From: Lumbricus terrestris
Taxonomy: Eukaryota; Annelida; Clitellata; Crassiclitellata; Lumbricidae
NCBI GenBank assembly: GCA_949752735.1
Contig: OX457037.1
Span: 38,798,596 to 38,862,595 of the forward strand
Direction: 5' to 3'
Length of the DNA stretch: 64,000 nucleotides
This document shows, one piece after another, positions 1-63,837 of the stretch (position 1 is its first letter; each line of letters starts with the position of its first letter). The notes beneath the pieces were generated by a model. That model was not told the origin of the DNA and did not search any database. It worked only from the letters and a program-made list of their open reading frames with translations. Made by a program: the position numbers and the translations under genes.

Positions 1-129
1 TATTGTTCTGTTTTCTGTTTACAATGGTTCGCTGTGACATATGTAAAAGTTGTAATACACCGCATTTGATAGAGGTGTATAAAATTAATCACTATATATT
101 ATTATTTGTTCTGTATACTGATCGAATTG

Positions 130-262
130 GATAAGATCGATAATAGGGGGATGATGGATGGATGAATGAACGGATGGATGAATGGATGGATGAATGAGTG
201 GTTATGTGGATGGATGGATGGATGAACGGACGGATGCACGGATGGTGGGATGGATGAGCAGG
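130..262. repeat. GGATGAAT / GGATGGAT short tandem repeat
   Basis: Imperfect four-base repeat of ATGG and ATGA units. The reverse-strand ORF through it encodes only His-Pro-Ser repeats. Confidence 0.85.
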
Positions 263-267
263 CGTTT

Positions 268-320
268 TATGGACGCACATCGCAACGGATAGCTTTAAGG
301 AATCGACGTCAGGTATGAGA
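268..320 (+). pseudogene. Decayed duplicate of the 3' end of guanylyl cyclase exon 1
   Basis: About 50 bp matches the last codons and donor of exon 1: DAHRNG, then two in-frame stops, then GIDV and a GTATGAG donor. The shared block runs from GCACATCGCAACGGAT through the splice site into the intron (GAGACAAT). It looks like the remnant of an upstream tandem copy of this exon or of a neighbouring paralogue. It cannot code as it stands. Confidence 0.75.
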
Positions 321-515
321 CAATAGAAGGCATTGTCTGTCTTTTTTTAATCCATCACAAAGATGCAAATAAAGACGTCCAAAAGCTGGAGGTAGGCGTA
401 GGTGCAGTAGACCGGCAGACTGAGAGACAGGTACCGTATACTACAGAGACAGAGACAGACAGAGACGCTGATAGGCAAACATAATTATACTGACAAGAAA
501 GCTAATAATAAAAGA

Positions 516-856
516 CAGCGGCGCCCGCAGGCGTACGCACTTACGCAAGTGCGTACAGCAGCGGCGCTCGCAGACGTACGCACATAGGTAAGTGCGTACA
601 GCGCGATGACCCAAAAGGTATGTTTTTGGAAAATTTTTGGTTGATGACTAAAAAAAAAAAAAAAAAAAAAAAAAGTCATCATCAGTTTTTTCGGCGGATA
701 GAAAAGGTATGTTTTTGGAAAAATTTTGGTTGATGACTAAAAAAAAAAAAAAAAAAGGTCATCAGTTTTTTCGGCGACCTAACGAAAATTTTTCCCTGTT
801 CGGCCCTCTTCGAAAATTTCTGTGCGTACAAAAAAAAAATCCTGCGGGCGCCGCTG
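516..856. mobile_element. hAT-type MITE, 8-bp TSD ATAAAAGA
   Basis: Terminal inverted repeats CAGCGGCGCCCGCAGG and its complement, flanked by perfect copies of ATAAAAGA at 508-515 and 857-864. No coding capacity. Inside are a partial duplication of the left terminus, a GTACGCAC hairpin, and two copies of a GATGAC-A-tract-GTCATC module. Confidence 0.88.
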
Positions 857-1082
857 ATAAAAGAGAACAATATAGTCCGCCTGTTTATGGCGCTATATAC
901 ATGTATATCCCTTAATCTGCTTTGCTGTAGCGGATCATAATATCCAGTCGGCATGCACGCAGGTCGTCTATGCAACACATCTCTTCATGATCGACCTATT
1001 ACACACACAGACCCCATCTCGACGATTCATGGATGTCGTCAACAAAGCAGTCGTCCGACCACGTGATATGTATACATAAGCC

Positions 1083-1089
1083 TTTATAA
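1083..1089 (+). promoter_or_regulatory. TATA-like box upstream of the guanylyl cyclase gene
   Basis: TTTATAA lies about 200 bp before the start ATG of exon 1. A start site some 30 bp downstream (near 1113) would give a 5' leader of about 170 nt. Only the motif and its position support this. Confidence 0.3.
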
Positions 1090-1285
1090 GTCAACGTCTA
1101 AGGCTGACAGTCAGAAGAGCCAAACCAACGGAACATCCGCTTAGATCCTTAATTCATGCTCATGCAGCAGAAGGAACAGTAAAGGAACGGTGACTATAAG
1201 CAGCTGTTCTGTCATTTGAAGAATCAACGGCCTCAAAGACTTTGGCACCGGTGCCTCGATCGTCTTCTGCTGTACAGCGAACGGA

Positions 1286-53820
<52,535 letters not shown>

Positions 53821-54200
53821 AACAATCTGCTGATATGTTTTAGACAGGATTAAACAATCTCCTGTATTAAGAGAACAAGAACTGAATGCGATACACAGAA
53901 CTGTCTTCAGCTGGGTACTTCCTTGTAAGCTGAAGAATCAGACCTTAATTGAGAGATCAGATGTATTGACGACGAGAAGCGAAACATTTATTGTTCGCTT
54001 GTTCAGATTTAAATACCAGAATGAAACTGCAAACTCGTGCAATTGGTGATACACGTTTCAGAAAATTTAAAAAAAGAAACCGCAACAGTGAGCCGAGATA
54101 AGTAGAGACATCAGTGAGATGCATGAAAGCAGTCAGAAAGAGTTCTAAACAGTGAGGTGGTTCAAGATTTGGACTACCGATATTTATCCTATTTTTTCAT
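53821..54200 (+). other. 3'UTR and intergenic sequence after the cyclase gene
   Basis: Possible poly(A) signal ATTAAA at 53849. Otherwise nothing recognised up to the SINE tail near 54210. Confidence 0.4.
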
Positions 54201-54204
54201 TCAT

Positions 54205-54290
54205 TCACTCCAGAAATTTATATAATGCCTCTCAAGAAGCCTACTCAGCAACTCAGAGGCAATCCCAGCCCAGCCATGGCTAAAGAGAAA
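54205..54290 (-). mobile_element. SINE/LINE 3'-tail fragment
   Basis: Complement of the GGGAGCGCCTCTGAG and GGCGCTATATAAAT tail, with several changes (CTCAGAGGCAATCCCAG). Degenerate copy between the two convergent genes. Confidence 0.55.
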
Positions 54291-54300
54291 AGGTCCTGAG

Positions 54301-54537
54301 CAGTGTTTACTCAAGGCATCTCCAGGAGTGTGGAAAATTACATTTATCTCCCCTCCCCCACCCGAAAAATTCCCCCCAGAAAAATTTGACAGCAGCTGTT
54401 TACATCTACATCCATATTGCAATATTGCAAGAATACATTAACTGAAAAAAGTAACACCAGAACATCAAACGGTTGTTAATTTTGCCCCCCCCTCCAGAAA
54501 CCTGGATTCCCCAAGCAGAGGTACTAGATTAAACAGT
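54301..54537. mobile_element. hAT-type MITE, CAGTGTTTTA family
   Basis: Starts CAGTGTTTACTCAAGGCATC and ends CTAGATTAAACAGTG; flanks GTCCTGAG and GTCTCGAG match at six of eight. It shares AGCTGCTGTTTACATCTA with 19218-19604. Confidence 0.75.
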
Positions 54538-54659
54538 GGGTCTCGAGTAACTGATAGAAAGAAGACAAATCATCCCATGGTAGTAAGCCCAGCAGAGCAT
54601 GCGCAAAACCATTCGAGTGACTGTCAGATTTAATTCAAGGACACACTCCTACAAGATTT

Positions 54660-54979
54660 TCGTTTTGGGGGCTAGATTTTCGGGGAAAAATTTTCCGTTT
54701 TCGGTCGCCAAAATTTCTGACTTTTTTTAGTCATCGGCCAAAATCTGAAGAAAAATTTCCATTTCTGCCGTCAAAATTTCGGATGACCTTTTTTTATCAT
54801 CGGCGAAAATCTGAGCTTGGAAATCGGTCCTTTCCACTGTCTGGCAAATCTCGTGCGTACCTTTACGCTTCATTTCTTGGGGGCTAAATCATCCAAATAT
54901 TTCATTTTTACACGGGGGGAAAATGGATGCCCTTTTTTAGGGGGTTAGCGCCCCCCTAACCCCCCTAGCGCCGCCACTG
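54660..54979. mobile_element. hAT-type MITE relative, one end visible
   Basis: Right end CCCCTAGCGCCGCCACTG is the complement of the 6771 terminus. It contains two T-tract GTCATC modules. The left end and target duplication are not found; it may be composite. Confidence 0.6.
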
Positions 54980-55504
54980 TGTGCAAGGAATCCAGAAAAT
55001 CAGCCTCCTTTATATGGTCAGCTCTATGATCCAGTGCTTCAGTGTTTTCAGATTAATATAAATTATGCCCATTATCAAACTGAACATAATGCTTTACTAT
55101 ATCCTTCTTAAATACTCGAAAAGGACTGCAGCTGAGGTCATTCCTAGCAACATACCTTTGCCCTACACCTCTTCAGCACATAGTGCCACACATACCAATA
55201 TTTCCATTATTATAAATATGGACAGCATTACTTGCTACAGACATCTCCTACTAATGACATCTCCAAGCTTATCATACCAGTTAAACTACTTGCTAAAATG
55301 TAAACAAATAACTAATCATAATCTTCTTTGATCAGAAGCTCAATCCCAATACACCATACAAGTGTTGCTGAGACTACAGCGGACGACTTGTTGTAAACAC
55401 AGAACAGAAGAATCAAAATACATTTTCATTTGTCCATGGGGTGACCATTAACATGTCAGCTGACATTTCTGGTGTCAACTTATTCTATGAAAAGTGGAGC
55501 ATTT

Positions 55505-55655
55505 GAATCAATCAATAAATCAATCAATCAATCAATCAATCAATCAGGCAGTCAACCAACCAATCAACCAACCAACCAACAAATTAATCAGTCAGTCAGT
55601 CAACCAATCAACACCAACCAACAAATCAATCAATCAATTAAAATCGATCAATCAA
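55505..55655. repeat. CAAT / CAAC repeat
   Basis: Imperfect CAATCAAT and CAACCAAC units. The Asn-Gln-Ser ORF here is an artefact. Confidence 0.85.
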
Positions 55656-55926
55656 TATTCATTTATTCAATAGTTCAAGCTGTCACATTTGTAACAAACA
55701 GCATTAATTTTTCTAAGCGCAAACCACTTTTATTCTTAATCAACAATACCGAAATGTCATCGGCAATTTAGCGGCAAAAATCCACGAACAGAAGTCCTGT
55801 ACGAAAGAAAAACAATCACTTTCACTAATTTTCAGCTTGAGACGCTACACCCTGTAATGTAACTAAATCAAGCATTATATAACTAGTGCCGTTTTGAACA
55901 CATCTTTTAAGGTGTTGGCCATTTGC

Positions 55927-56292
55927 TTAAGAAAAGCTGCAGTCAACTAAGCTATTTTGAAGCAACGTTCCGCAGACGGAGGAATGATCATAGTCAGCGA
56001 CCGGCCGATATCCCATGTTCTTCCGCTGGAGAAACATGTGGATCTCGAGAAACGAAGGGCGCAGAGAGTCGTTCAAGTTCCAGCATTCGACCATCAGGTC
56101 ATAAAGTTCCTTGGGACAATTCGAAGGCTGAGCGAGCGTCACCCAGAGCGCATCACCATGGTAACAGTGACCGCAGTTCTCGATGACTTCATCGTCGCTA
56201 AGGAAACTCAGAGGCCGTTCGCGTGCCAACGTCAGGATCTCCCACAAGGTGACGCCAAACGACCATACGTCGCTCTTCGTAGAAAAGTTACC
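55927..56292 (-). CDS. DDR-like kinase last exon: C lobe and tail
   Basis: Acceptor TTTCTTTTTTACAG. Encodes [29 protein letters not shown] and [19 protein letters not shown], then a tail of about 30 residues with a Tyr-Asp-His patch. The stop is at 55929-55927. Confidence 0.92.
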   Translation of the reverse strand, partial: GNFSTKSDVWSFGVTLWEILTLARERPLSFLSDDEVIENCGHCYHGDALWVTLAQPSNCPKELYDLMVECWNLNDSLRPSFLEIHMFLQRKNMGYRPVADYDHSSVCGTLLQNSLVDCSFS

Positions 56293-59200
56293 CTGTAAAA
56301 AAGAAAGATGAAATCCATCCAGAAGGACTACATGAAATCTAAGGGTGCACTGTGCACTATTCTTAAGCACGCATGTCGTTCAGTCTTGTTCCTCAATTCA
56401 CATCGTAGTATATACAAGTCAAACCAAATAAGTACAAAAGAAACCCATTACAATGCTGTCTTTAACATCTTGACAAGAACCATGCACCTTGCCATGAGAG
56501 GGCAATTAAATTTAGGATCCATTGCTTCTCAATCAAGTTTTACGAGTATGAGAATGCACCCTGTAAAAGAATCCTTATGCTATGACAAGTCTTTGGTAAT
56601 TGTGCACCTTGGCGACTAGAGTAAGAAGACAAGTTCACAGACTAGCGTAGTTTAACAAGTCATAGGTACGACTGACCAACTATTTTACTAAAACTTTTAT
56701 ACTATTTCAATATGTGATAACATTAACTCAGTCAATTTTATGATTGATAGTGCTGTGAGAAGCGCTTTACAAATGCTTTATTAGATTAGACTAGTGTATA
56801 ATTAAATTGACTATTTTAACCATAATGATATATAGTGCTGTGAGAAGCGCTTTACAAATGCTTTATTAGATTAGACTAGTGTATAATTAAATTGACTATT
56901 TTAACCATAATGATATATAGTGCTGTGAGAAGCGCTTTACAAATGCTTTATTAGATTAGACTAGTGTATAATTAAATTGACTATTTTAACCATAATGATA
57001 TATAGTGCTGTGAGAAGCGCTTTACAAATGCTTTATTAGATTAGACTAGTGTATAATTAAATTGACTATTTTAACCATAATGATATATAGTGCTGTGAGA
57101 AGCGCTTTACAAATGCTTTATCAGATTAGATTAGTGTATAATTAAATAATTTAAATTTACTATTTTAACCATAATGATATATAGTGCTGTGAGAAGCGCT
57201 CTACAAATGCTTTATTAGATTAGATTAGATTAGTGTACAATTAAATTTACTATTTTAACCATAAAAATACTATGCAGCATAACTGACTAACCAGTAGAAC
57301 GGATTCGAAGGCCATCCATCGTATCGGGAGAACCGCCTTCCCATCCACCCGATAATAGTCAGCATTGTACAGACTCTGACTCATACCAAAGTCACAGATT
57401 TTTATCGTGTACTGACTGCCAACGAGACAGTTTCTGGTTGCAAGGTCACGATGAACGACGTTGTGCGTCTCCAGAAACTTCATCCCAGATGCAACCTGTG
57501 TTGCCATGTACACCAGACAACCGTAGCTAAAACACAGGAAGGTACACTAGTCATCATGGTGGGAATTTGTTGGCACTGGTCGTCAAAAGCAGGCTGTATT
57601 AAACCAACTTTTCAGATGGAATATTATGTCCCTGAGGATACCACATCTTTTGAGCAGTCGTACTCAAGGGAAGACAAAGCACAATATGGTTCGGTTGTGC
57701 TCAACCCTGAACACGTTTCTTCAACCAAGAGCACACATCAGAACTCTCCCAGAGGCTGACAATCGAATGCGTAGATATCTTGGTAACCAATGTTATGTTG
57801 TCAGCGCTGCGTTCCGCTAACACTCAAGGTTTCTGTTTCTTATATTTTATATGTGTCTAATTCCCCAAATGATTAAATAACTAAATCCAACTCCAGTATT
57901 AAATTGACTAGCTTAGCTTCTACTATAATAATTAATTAGTGATTATCATTGAGATAAATTAGTTTAATAGATAATAACACATTAATTCACTACACCAACT
58001 ACCTGAGAGTTTTGCTTTCTCGACAGCCATTGCTGAAGTTTTCGGAATGTGCATGACATCGCAAGAATTGACAGAGATCGCCGTGCTGTAGATATTCGAC
58101 AACAATGCAAAACGGTTCCGACTTCGTGCAGACTCCCACCAGACCGAGAATGTTCGGATCTCTCAGGCGAGACATTATTTGCACTTCTTTGTAGACGTCC
58201 TGCCTGAATTATCAAGAATGAGCTTTAAAAACAAGTTTATTGAAAGTTTTAATGATATCTTCAGTTCTTCACACAGTTAGATGTAGAAGGAAAGACGAGG
58301 CTAGTCTTAAAATCATTATCGCAAAAATTACATTGGTTTAACTTGTAATCATGTTGGCTGAATTTCATTGGAATATACATGGCTAGAGAACTGGAGATAC
58401 GCCAGTGTCATGCTGTTGCTATTCAACTTAAGACTGACGCATCTTACTGTAGCCTCTAATTCAGCGTTTCCCAAACTTTTTGGGCCACGGAACCCTTCGC
58501 GCCCTAATATTTTCTGGTGGAACCCCAATCTCGACTAAACACATTGAATCATGCTGAACGCACGGAAAGCAAAGGCTACTAATAATTATAAGCCTACATA
58601 TCTAAATACACTAAATTTTAGAAGGTTTATTTTTCTTAAAATATCATGAAAGATTAAATTGCACTGTTTTAAAAACCACGATTTGTGGATGCTACTGAGA
58701 GTAAGCTCTACATGAGATTGGAATGTGAGGATTCATTGGAATTCTGCTTCATTCGTGAAAGGTCAATTAAAAGTTCGTAGTCTCCATTAGAAGAGTTGGC
58801 TGTTTTTCACCTTCATTGAGAGATTTCGTATCCTATTATCGTAATTCATGAAAAAGAAGCATTTAACCAAGTTCGCTTTCAGGTCTTGAAAATGATTTGC
58901 AAATTCTGAATGATGGTTTCCTGGAGAACCATTAAAAATCGTGTGAGTTTGGAAAGCGTTGCACGTTTCTAAATTAAATAAAAGAGGTTATAGAACCCTA
59001 GCTTGCGTACATAGTCACTCAATTTTGGCAAATTTCCACACAAGCAAATTAAAATCACTATTTGTTGCTACTGCTACAAGATCACACTTGGCGATTCTTG
59101 TTAAACGTATTTTACGGTGCTCAGGCAAGTTTCGTCGAGATAACGATAACAAAGATGACTGAGGCCTAAAGCTCTGAGTCTCTGACCTACGTTACGTTCA

Positions 59201-60643
59201 GCACTGAAGTCTAATCTTATACAACTACATACTAGGCTAATTATTGGATTGCTAATCATTGAAATGTCGGGTGAGGACAAAACACAAAAGACGATTGACG
59301 CTAGTTTCAAACTTCTGGTGCATTTTTTTTAAACTACCGGTACTTGAAATGCTGTATTGCAGTAATATTTCTCAAAAAATTTCTTTTTTTCTCAACTTCT
59401 CGCGGAACCCCTGTGCTCACCCCGCGGAACCCTTGGGTTCCGCGGAACCCAGTTTGGGAAACGCTGCTCTAATTAATCTGTGCAGACTGCAGTTGCTAAC
59501 TCTCGTGAAAATACCACACTATTTGTTTAGATCTGTTTAGAGCTGTCAGCATATTTATGAGGTGCTAAAAATTCCCAACATTAAGCACTGTCTTGCCACA
59601 CACAAATACATAAGTAAAATGGCTACACTAGAGCCTGGGATCAAACGACATGAAAATAGTAAACAGTAACTATGATGACTAAAATGACAAAAAAAACTGC
59701 TGAAAAATAACTTTTAAGTTTATCTGCCAAAGTGGACAACAACAAAAATAAACTATCTGATCAATAAAGATCAGAAAGAATAATGTTTAAAACGTTACAA
59801 ATAGCATGCTGTTAACTATAGATTTGGAGAAATTAATAAATGCGCAACTTCTCACCTGGTTCTTGTTAACAATGTTTTACCGAGAACTTTAACAGCCACA
59901 ATCCTATTTCTGCTTTTGGTTGAGCTATGAACCGGGTTATCACTCGGACTGAAGACAACCTCGCACAAGTGGAGCTTTAACAGAAATCATGTATAGGTAG
60001 TTACAAATTAAGCACAGTCATGAATACAGCATTTGATTATCTTTCCAAGATTAAAACCAAAAAAATTGAAAAATCTTGGTTAAACAAATTTAAAAATGCT
60101 TACATCAACAGACAATATTTCACATACAGACAAATTATGCAGCACAGACCAACAACGTTGTAAAGTTTTCAAAAAGACAAATAGTTTTCAGTAACAATGA
60201 ACAATGCATTATACAACAATTTACCATTTAATGCCCTGGATCAAGATAAATCCTTAAGAAAACAATCACATTCAGAATAAAAAAGCTTAACACAGAAACT
60301 CGCCTCACCTCACCGAACATGCCTTCCCCCAGTTTCTCACGGAATGAGAGGTTCTCTCGTGGAAACTCCAGCGCTGGAAGGTCATTATTCCAGTCGAGGA
60401 TGCTTTGAGCACAGACCCTCGCATCACATGTTGCAAAAGCCTGACCCAGGCAAGTCTCTTTGCCAGAGCACGGTGCCAGGTGCGTCAAGGTCGACGCCAT
60501 GAAGAACCTCTGATTGTCTTCTGGTACACAGGACACAGGAAGTGGCATGTACTGGCTACTAATTAGTGCTGACGAAACAGGGTTCCCTGGACAACTGGCG
60601 CCAAATGCAGTGTACGTTGACGGATTCATGTCGGAGACAAAAT
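55927..60643 (-). CDS. Discoidin-domain-receptor-like tyrosine kinase, intracellular part (5' end outside the window)
   Basis: Five exons on the minus strand with matching phases: 60643-60309, 59974-59856, 58203-58003, 57526-57292, 56292-55927; together about 418 codons. They encode a juxtamembrane region and a full tyrosine kinase: Gly loop [13 protein letters not shown]-like strand, VAVKVL lysine, [58 protein letters not shown] and [23 protein letters not shown] and [15 protein letters not shown] are typical of DDR1/DDR2 collagen receptors. All catalytic residues are present, so an active kinase is expected. The transmembrane and discoidin exons must lie beyond 64000. A tail of about 30 residues follows the kinase domain. 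The gene converges on the cyclase gene. A minus-strand AATAAA at 55734-55729 would suit poly(A) addition. Confidence 0.9.
56735..57260. repeat. 85-bp satellite, six units, in a DDR-like kinase intron
   Basis: Units start at 56751, 56836, 56921, 57006, 57091 and 57185; the first spacings are exactly 85 bp and the last is 94. The unit contains GCTGTGAGAAGCGCTTTACA and TTAGATTAGA words, a LINE 3'-tail type sequence. Central units are nearly identical. Confidence 0.93.
57292..57526 (-). CDS. DDR-like kinase exon: catalytic and activation loops
   Basis: Acceptor CTGTGTTTTAG. Encodes [42 protein letters not shown] and [15 protein letters not shown]. Ends at CTG|GTTAGT in phase 0. Confidence 0.95.
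58003..58203 (-). CDS. DDR-like kinase exon: helix C and hinge
   Basis: Acceptor GATAATTCAG. Encodes [20 protein letters not shown], then [18 protein letters not shown]. The helix C Glu (KEV) is present. Ends CTCTCAG|GTAGTT, phase 2. Confidence 0.92.
58462..59466. mobile_element. hAT nonautonomous element, 8-bp TSD CTCTAATT
   Basis: Ends CAGCGTTTCCCAAACTTTTT and AGTTTGGGAAACGCTG, a classic hAT terminus; CTCTAATT at 58454-58461 and 59467-59474. CCGCGGAACCC subterminal repeats. No intact transposase, though it is 1 kb long. It lies in a DDR-like kinase intron. Confidence 0.9.
59856..59974 (-). CDS. DDR-like kinase exon: N-lobe strands with ATP-site lysine
   Basis: Acceptor TTCTGTTAAAG. Encodes [14 protein letters not shown] and [16 protein letters not shown]. 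The donor ACCAG|GTGAGA gives phase 2. A nearer GT at 59880 would break the frame with the next exon, so I reject it. Confidence 0.85.
60309..60643 (-). CDS. DDR-like kinase exon: juxtamembrane region and Gly-rich loop
   Basis: Acceptor CCGTTGTTTATAG, 2 + 333 nt, ends in phase 0 at GGTGAG|GTGAGG. Encodes a Pro/Ser-rich juxtamembrane stretch with several Tyr, then [19 protein letters not shown]. Confidence 0.85.
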
Positions 60644-61330
60644 CTATAAACAACGGAAATATTTATTAAACATGCATACAAGCTTAGTCATCTCACTTTA
60701 GAAGAAAGTATATATACCATCTATAGATAGAATCTAAGAATATCATACAAATATAAAAATTGCATAATCAGAAAAACATAATTTGAAACTTTAAAGTATA
60801 AATAGCTAATACACAATTTTAGTGACAATGATGAAATAAATTTTATACAACAAATAAATACAAAATTGCAAAACTATTACGGCTGTATCGAATAGGTGAT
60901 CATGACTATTCGACCGAAAATAAGAATAGTGTAAAAATAGGTCAACCAACACATTCAAAATATGAAACGCAAGCAAAAACTTCACCTCAATAAAAACCAA
61001 ATAATTTAATACATAACTAAAAGTAATCAGATAACTACATGTAATTTTTGCATCATTCAGTCCACTTGCTATATTATAGCAGCCGCATATGCAGAAACAA
61101 ATTCATATGACCACTATTCATACTGGGTCCGACCACTACTACTCGGCCGACTACCAAATAGCTATTGGCCTGCTACTTGGCCTCGAAGCAAATGTTGGGT
61201 ACATCCCTAAAAAGTACACATGCATAGGGTGCTGAATTAGGTTCTAACTTCTAGGATGATTGATCATAGGATGATTGGCCATAAGGTCTATCAGTCATAT
61301 CATACCACAAATAAATTATACATGAATTTT
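60644..61330. other. DDR-like kinase intron, nothing recognised
   Basis: AT-rich. I looked for the transmembrane exon on the minus strand and found none that fits the required phase. Confidence 0.45.
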
Positions 61331-61339
61331 ATTAATTGA

Positions 61340-62095
61340 CTAGCTGTACCCTGCCACGCGTTGCTGTGGCTGAAAAGACTCTCCCTCCCACCCTCACTCC
61401 CTACTTCCCTTCCTCTGTCTCCCTTCCTGCCTCTGTCCTCCCGTCCCCTCTCCTCCCCTTCCCTGCCTCACACCCTCCTCCCGTTTTCTCCATCCCTCTC
61501 CCTCGCTCTCTCCCTCCCCTTTCTCCATCCCTCTTCCTCCCGCTCCCTCCCTTTCACACTCACCCCTCTCTTCCTCTCCTTTGTCCCTCCCCGTCCGTAC
61601 GTCCGTTGTCCGTCCGTCCGTCCGTAAAACTCCGAGATCCTTGATTTTGTAAAAATCGAGATCGCTCAAATTGTTCGCATAGTTGTGTTTTTTGGTCGAA
61701 AAGATTGCGCTTTTTCCCTAAAGGCATTATAACAACCCGCTTATGTTCGAATGGAACGGTTTGCGAAAATCTATAGGCCTATAAATAATGTAGAAATCAA
61801 CAGCTAGATAAATATATGCGCTATAAAAAGAACGCACGTAGCCTATATGTGCTATAAATAGACGGCCGCAGTCGGAAGCAACGTCGGTTTGAAATTGAAA
61901 TCGAGGTCGGTCAAATCGTTTGCATAGTTGTGTTTTTTGGTCGAAAAGATTGCGCTTTTCCCCAAAAGGCATTATAACAACACGCTTTTGTTCGAATGGA
62001 ACGGTTTGCGAAAATTTTGAAAAGAATCGGTGAAGAACTTATCGAGTTCTGAGGCCACAAAAAGTAACGTTTTACATTTTTATTTATATAGATTG
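61340..62095 (+). mobile_element. Dispersed element starting CTAGCTGTACCCTGCCACGC
   Basis: Begins with ACTAGCTGTACCCTGCCACG and ends TTTTATTTATATAGATT, a start/end pair I recall from non-coding repeats in many invertebrates. After a CCCT/CCGT microsatellite (61380-61625), one 115-bp block beginning near TTCGCATAGTTGTGTTTTTT occurs twice (61676 and 61919, about 241 bp apart). Class uncertain. Confidence 0.55.
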
Positions 62096-62300
62096 CAGTT
62101 ATCAGTTATGGATATTCAGCTTCTTAGACAAATACAATTAGTGACAGTCAAGAAATTTAATAGAGTTTTACGCATTTTACTTTAAATTACATTTCATATT
62201 AAATGATCTAGTAAATGTTAGTTATTGTTTTTAACCTTTTCAGTTAAGTATATACATGTATATTTGATAGCTACACTTCGACTAATTTAACCCTGTAAAT

Positions 62301-63815
62301 CAGCGGTTCTCAACCTTTTTAGTACGGCGACCCCTTGGTAACATTTTGATTGTTGTGGCGACCCCAACGAACAAGATTGATTGAGTTAACATGGTCACTG
62401 CATTTTTTACCATTGCCCATTGTCATGCATTTTCACTTCATAATACGAAAACTGCTTTTGGCAATCATTGTTTGAGGTGTCCTGGTTCTTGCACTTCTGA
62501 GAGCTGCTATTCGGCAGTTGAATTTCATAAGTATATTCGTTATGTGAAATTTCAATAGCTATCACGTGCTGCTGCTGAAACTCCCCATGTGTGCCTTCTT
62601 GGCGTCATCTGCTTTGTTCTAAGAAATAGTGGTCATGATTTTTTCAGCATAGTTACGTTGCATCAGCATCTGAATGGCGCCTCTGTTTATTTGTTGGGTT
62701 TTATCGAATCGACCGACAAAATGGTGGTACCAATAAGACATTGTATATGTGGCTTCTCTATCTAGCTGCAACTATTAAAGCCAGAGTTTAATCTAAAAAT
62801 TGGTCAATAAATAATAATTATCTTGACACTTATTTCACCCAGCTGATTTGTTTTGGGAGGCTATCAATTTCATAAACTTTAATTGTATTCTTAATGAATG
62901 CACCTATCATGCATGGATGGACTTGGAGAGAAATGTGTCCCTCCCCATTATTGATTTTTCCCTGAATTTCAACGCTGCAATGATAACATTTCAGGCTGTC
63001 ATTTTAACGAAATTGCTCTTTATTTCAGCTCTGATAGTCGCTGTTTAAGACTTCCAGAGTATCGCCTCCCAATATTTATTTTTTTATTTTCCTACACTGC
63101 AATGGTCGTCATCTCAACAAACATTTCTCATAATTGCAATGCAGAAAGATATGGCTTAAGACTTCAATAAGTCGCCTCCATATTGCTTTTGTTTTATCTG
63201 CACACTAGTAGTAGCACTTTAAGCTGTCACCTTAACGAAATTACTCATGATTTCAGTGCTCATGGACGTGGTTTAAGACTGAAACAAAATATTCCCTCTC
63301 CATTGTTAAATTTGTACCTTACACACCGTAATGATCGTGTCTTCAACTGACATTTTAACAAAATTGCTCATTATAAATTTCTACATTTTTATGAAATAGG
63401 CTATTTCTGAGACATTGGGATATAGGCAGCTCGGCCACACCATAAATTTGGGAGAACGTTCCCTGTCCCTCAAAGTCTCCGTCCGTGTATAGGCCTCACT
63501 AGCAGAGAGCGTAGATTCTTTGAGCAAATCGGGTACAGGGCATTGCTACATTTTTTGGAAGAACGATAAAAGTGGAATTTGCATTTTAGAAAAAAATAAA
63601 ATAAATTAGCTGCCGCGTTCCAACGAATAAATCATAACAAAAGTATAAATAGAAATTTATTCTGTATTATAAGTTGCTACAGTACAGTAGCGTTGACATT
63701 GAAAGTGCATGAACATTTGTGCATCAGTTGAAAATTTCTGAAGGCCCCAGGCGACCCCTGGCAAATCGTCAGGCGACCCCCGTGGGGGTCGCGACCCACA
63801 GGTTGAGAACCGCTG
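62301..63815. mobile_element. hAT element, 8-bp TSD CTGTAAAT, with nested MITE
   Basis: Ends CAGCGGTTCTCAACCTTTTT and GGTTGAGAACCGCTG, a well-known hAT terminus; CTGTAAAT at 62293-62300 and 63816-63823. GCGACCCC words near both ends. The centre (about 62920-63500) is a degenerate copy of the element at 4929-5721. No transposase frame remains. Confidence 0.9.
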
Positions 63816-63837
63816 CTGTAAATGATGCCCGATTGTC

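Noticed and set aside
57451..57820. Plus-strand ORFs overlapping the kinase exon
   Set aside because: The first part is antisense to the catalytic-loop exon; the rest has no similarity I recognise and no splice support.
59881..59886. GT donor at CTCG|GTAAAA for the second kinase exon
   Set aside because: It leaves phase 1, which does not join to the next exon; the donor at 59855 does, and adds the expected residues.
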